From positions 1 through 7,388 of the forward strand of contig JAAYHT010000314.1 of assembly GCA_012735285.1 (NCBI GenBank): DNA of 7,388 nt. Direction: 5' to 3'. Both the position numbers and the translations under genes were made by a program. Positions 5,792 to 7,388 of this stretch are shown here, piece after piece (within the stretch, counting starts at the first letter, position 1; each line of letters opens with the position of its first letter). Source of the stretch: Clostridiales bacterium (GTDB taxonomy: Bacteria > Bacillota > Clostridia > Peptostreptococcales > Anaerovoracaceae). A model generated the notes under the pieces. That model had not been told where the DNA came from. It worked only from the letters and a program-made list of their open reading frames with translations, and did no database searches.

Positions 5792-6674
5792 CGTAATCCA
5801 CCTCTTCCTTAAAAGGCCTTTCCAACAATTTAGGATTAGACAATAGATATTTTAATAGTTTTACTGACTTTGCAAAATAGAAGCCATCCCCTATTCTTTC
5901 ATCCAGTGTTACGCCTATATCTACAACATCTCTGATAGTTGGATTACCATCTTTATCGATTACGTACTCCTTATGGGCTTCGCCAATTGTGACAATAACA
6001 GAGTTTGTTCCGTAATTGGTTAAATGATGATAAGGCGCATTACATTTTATACTTCCCAAATTTGCAACTAGTACGGAAGTATTATATGGATCTACCTCAG
6101 AAAAGAAAGCTGGCATCATATTGTAATACTCCAATATATTAAGGATAGTTGCAAATAATCTTAGAATTGGTCTTGGTAATTTCGCTAAGATATTAAGAAT
6201 TCCATCTAATTCATTTCCACCTGTAGATTTGACTTCCTTAGTAGCATCTACAACTTTGCGCGTTATATCAGAGATCACAGTATCTCCGTTGGTGCGCAGT
6301 ATAAGTAAGCTTTCTTCACCTACATCTGAAAACTCTTTCTTTACAACAAAAGATAGAGAAACTTCATCCCTTTCATAGAATCTGCGCCCGGAAATAAAAC
6401 GGTTTAAATAGGGCCTTAGAACAATAGTCTTAGCAATTGCTGCGAGAAATACATGGAATAAAGTAACCCTATATCCTGAATTATCTTTATTTACTTCCTT
6501 AAGATATTCCAAAGCCACTGTAACGTCGACTTTTTCATTTATGTAAACTTCGCACTCAGTGCGTCTAGGCATTACATATGGCATGAATTGGTGCATGGGA
6601 TCCAGGTCTCTTACGCGACGGGCATCTCTCCTGTCACCCCAGCGTCTCTTTTGGGCTTTCAAGGCATATCTCAC
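5784..6674 (-). CDS. E2-like (2-oxoacid dehydrogenase acyltransferase-fold) protein, catalytic His replaced
   Basis: Catalytic-domain-only relative of dihydrolipoamide acyltransferases (CAT/E2 fold). It lacks the lipoyl and E1/E3-binding domains, so it is not part of a normal 2-oxoacid dehydrogenase. A basic N-terminus (KAQKRRWGDRRDARR, 6-20) precedes the E2-type core: VTLFHVFLAAIAKTIVLRP (70-88), LSFVVKK (107-113), LVANLGSIK (202-210), HHLTNYGTNSVIVTIGE (216-232) and VTLDERIGDG (255-264). The last block aligns with the E2 active-site D-H-R-x-x-D-G, with Glu259 in place of the catalytic histidine. Start: an open GTG at 6672-6674 overlaps its only GGAG, so the TTG at 6660-6662 (giving MKAQKRRWGD) may be the true start; no ATG is available near. 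It is first in a unit with the ligase gene (8-bp overlap) and has a promoter just upstream. It may be a carrier-protein or CoA acyl-transfer partner of the ligase, or non-catalytic. The precise function is unknown. Confidence 0.8.
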   Translation of the reverse strand: MRYALKAQKRRWGDRRDARRVRDLDPMHQFMPYVMPRRTECEVYINEKVDVTVALEYLKEVNKDNSGYRVTLFHVFLAAIAKTIVLRPYLNRFISGRRFYERDEVSLSFVVKKEFSDVGEESLLILRTNGDTVISDITRKVVDATKEVKSTGGNELDGILNILAKLPRPILRLFATILNILEYYNMMPAFFSEVDPYNTSVLVANLGSIKCNAPYHHLTNYGTNSVIVTIGEAHKEYVIDKDGNPTIRDVVDIGVTLDERIGDGFYFAKSVKLLKYLLSNPKLLERPFKEEVDYDA

Positions 6675-6677
6675 TCC
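6674..6677 (-). promoter_or_regulatory. GGAG ribosome site that conflicts with the GTG start
   Basis: On the minus strand GGAG covers 6674-6677, so its last base is the first base of the GTG codon; a ribosome cannot use it for that GTG. It stands 11 nt before TTG at 6660-6662, slightly long but workable. This favours the shorter protein form. Confidence 0.45.
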
Positions 6678-6702
6678 GTTCGTAGAAATAATGTTAACGA
6701 TA

Positions 6703-6730
6703 ATTCTACCATTTTGATTATTTTTGTCAA
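6703..6730 (-). promoter_or_regulatory. Sigma-70 promoter for the E2-like/ligase operon
   Basis: On the minus strand a perfect TTGACA (6725-6730) is followed after 16 bp by TAGAAT (6703-6708), which matches TATAAT in 5 of 6 positions. A start near 6696 is predicted, about 22 nt before the first candidate start codon. The position in the 79-bp gap between the dehydratase and the E2-like gene is right for an internal promoter giving the E2-like, ligase and MetH-activation-like genes independent expression. Confidence 0.7.
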
Positions 6731-6748
6731 TTATTTCAAGGTATATTA

Positions 6749-6769
6749 TTTTGCTATTTTATAGCAAAA
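6749..6769. repeat. 8-bp inverted repeat spanning the dehydratase stop codon
   Basis: TTTTGCTA (6749-6756) and TAGCAAAA (6762-6769) are perfect reverse complements with a 5-nt spacer; the dehydratase stop TAG (6754-6756) is within one arm. The stem is weak (two G-C pairs) and no T-run follows on the minus strand, so it is at best a poor terminator. It could also stabilise the 3' end of the message. Confidence 0.4.
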
Positions 6770-7161
6770 GAAAATTCCCCTGAGACGCAGAGTTTCCCAG
6801 ATACAAATCCCTTGCCTTTAGCAAAATAAAATGGAAGCCTGGTCTTAATTATCTCACTTCTTAATTCAATTGTATCGCCAGGTCTAACTACATTTTTGAA
6901 ACGTACATTATTCAGGCTAGTGAAATATGGTGTACTCCCTTCTGTTTCGGCTGTTAAGAGAACAGCAGTGGTCTGAGCCATCATTTCACATAAAATAACA
7001 CCTGGCACTACTGGATTTCCAGGGAAATGGCCCTGCAAAAAGAATTCATCACCTCTTATTTTATACCTACCAATCGCAACGCCATTTTCTACATAAGCCT
7101 CATCTAAAAGAAGCATGTTGTCACGATGGGGCAGTATCATTTCAAGTTCTTTCCTATTCAT
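6754..7161 (-). CDS. FabZ-like 3-hydroxyacyl-ACP dehydratase
   Basis: Single hot-dog-fold dehydratase that removes water from 3-hydroxyacyl-ACP to give trans-2-enoyl-ACP. The 135 residues are close to the FabZ norm (about 140-150). Visible are LPHRDNMLLLDE (10-21), the N-terminal FabZ signature, and the active-site helix FFLQGHFPGNPVVPGVILCE (40-59). The catalytic pair is H45 and E59, with the 14-residue spacing of FabZ. FabA normally has Asp at the acidic position, so FabZ type is favoured. The ATG has GAGG 7 nt upstream and lies 4 bp after the ketosynthase stop, so the two are co-transcribed and probably translationally coupled. It ends with TAG, one of two amber stops in the window. It could serve primary fatty-acid synthesis or a dedicated pathway; the E2-like and ligase neighbours favour the latter. 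Confidence 0.9.
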   Translation of the reverse strand: MNRKELEMILPHRDNMLLLDEAYVENGVAIGRYKIRGDEFFLQGHFPGNPVVPGVILCEMMAQTTAVLLTAETEGSTPYFTSLNNVRFKNVVRPGDTIELRSEIIKTRLPFYFAKGKGFVSGKLCVSGEFSFAIK

Positions 7162-7165
7162 TGAA

Positions 7166-7388
7166 TTACCTCGCTTTTAAGAATGCTACTACTGAATTAT
7201 GACCGCCAAACCCTAATGAAGTTGATACTGCAATATCAACATTAGCTTTTACGCTGACATTAGGTGTATAGTTCAAATCACATTCCGGATCCTTTTCTTT
7301 ATAACCGATAGTTGGAGGGATAATATTAGATTCTAAAGCAATTATACTAGCAATTGCCTCTGATGAACCTGCTGCCCCCAACATATGA
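7166..7388 (-). CDS. Beta-ketoacyl-ACP synthase (FabF type), C-terminal part only, cut by window edge
   Basis: Condensing enzyme of fatty-acid or polyketide synthesis, joining malonyl-ACP to an acyl chain. Only the last 74 or so codons are present; the gene runs off the right edge, so the true start and the active-site Cys are outside. The reading frame stays open to the edge: the codon at 7385-7387 is His, giving HMLGAAGSSEA, which matches the GHxxGAAG block containing the second active-site His of FabF enzymes. Further matches are IIPPTIGYKEKDPECDLNY and the C-terminal glycine loop LGFGGHNSVVAFLKAR. An ATG at 7382-7384 is internal (the M of HMLGAAG) and not a start. The stop is TAA, 4 bp before the dehydratase ATG. 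Whether it belongs to primary FabF or a specialised ketosynthase cannot be decided from this fragment. Confidence 0.9.
   Translation of the reverse strand, partial: HMLGAAGSSEAIASIIALESNIIPPTIGYKEKDPECDLNYTPNVSVKANVDIAVSTSLGFGGHNSVVAFLKAR

Noticed and set aside
1..7388. CRISPR array, insertion sequence or phage genes
   Set aside because: No regularly spaced direct repeats, transposase, integrase or terminal inverted repeats were found.

Overview
The window looks like a low-GC, anaerobic Firmicutes chromosome, most likely Clostridia. The grounds are AT-rich intergenic DNA, strong GGAGG-type ribosome sites, and clostridial-looking proteins: a NodB-type deacetylase, a RACo-type corrinoid activator and a lipoyl-less E2-like acyltransferase paired with an acyl-CoA ligase. 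The genus cannot be fixed from the sequence alone.

Layout, left to right: a tRNA-Pro(GGG) with encoded CCA (15-91, +) and its intrinsic terminator; a NodB polysaccharide deacetylase without a signal peptide (198-824, +). Everything after that is on the minus strand. In transcription order from the right edge it reads: the 3' end of a FabF-type ketosynthase (cut by the window edge); a FabZ-like dehydratase; a consensus-like promoter; an E2-like acyltransferase; an AMP-forming acyl-CoA/acyl-ACP ligase; a MetH-activation-domain-like protein with a C-terminal cysteine quartet; a 141-bp gap with a candidate promoter; a RACo-like 2Fe-2S/ASKHA corrinoid activase; and finally a PylD homologue (3-methylornithyl-N6-lysine dehydrogenase, last step of pyrrolysine biosynthesis), which ends 2 bp from the convergent deacetylase gene.

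There seem to be two functional blocks. The right block (ketosynthase, dehydratase, E2-like protein, ligase) is a small fatty-acid or polyketide-type acyl assembly set. The left block (MetH-activation-like protein, RACo, PylD) fits upkeep of a corrinoid-dependent methyltransferase system: the first two would reactivate cob(II)alamin proteins, and PylD would complete the pyrrolysine needed by MttB/MtmB/MtbB-type methyltransferases. No methyltransferase, corrinoid protein, pylB, pylC, pylS or tRNA-Pyl lies in the window. The MetH-activation-like gene is joined tightly to the acyl block (its TTG start directly follows the ligase stop), so the boundary between the blocks is not clean.

The most interesting point is the PylD homologue sitting apart from the rest of the pyl genes and directly behind a corrinoid activase. 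Either pyl genes are scattered in this genome, or this PylD-family dehydrogenase has another role. All functional calls are from motif reading and family memory; no searches were run.
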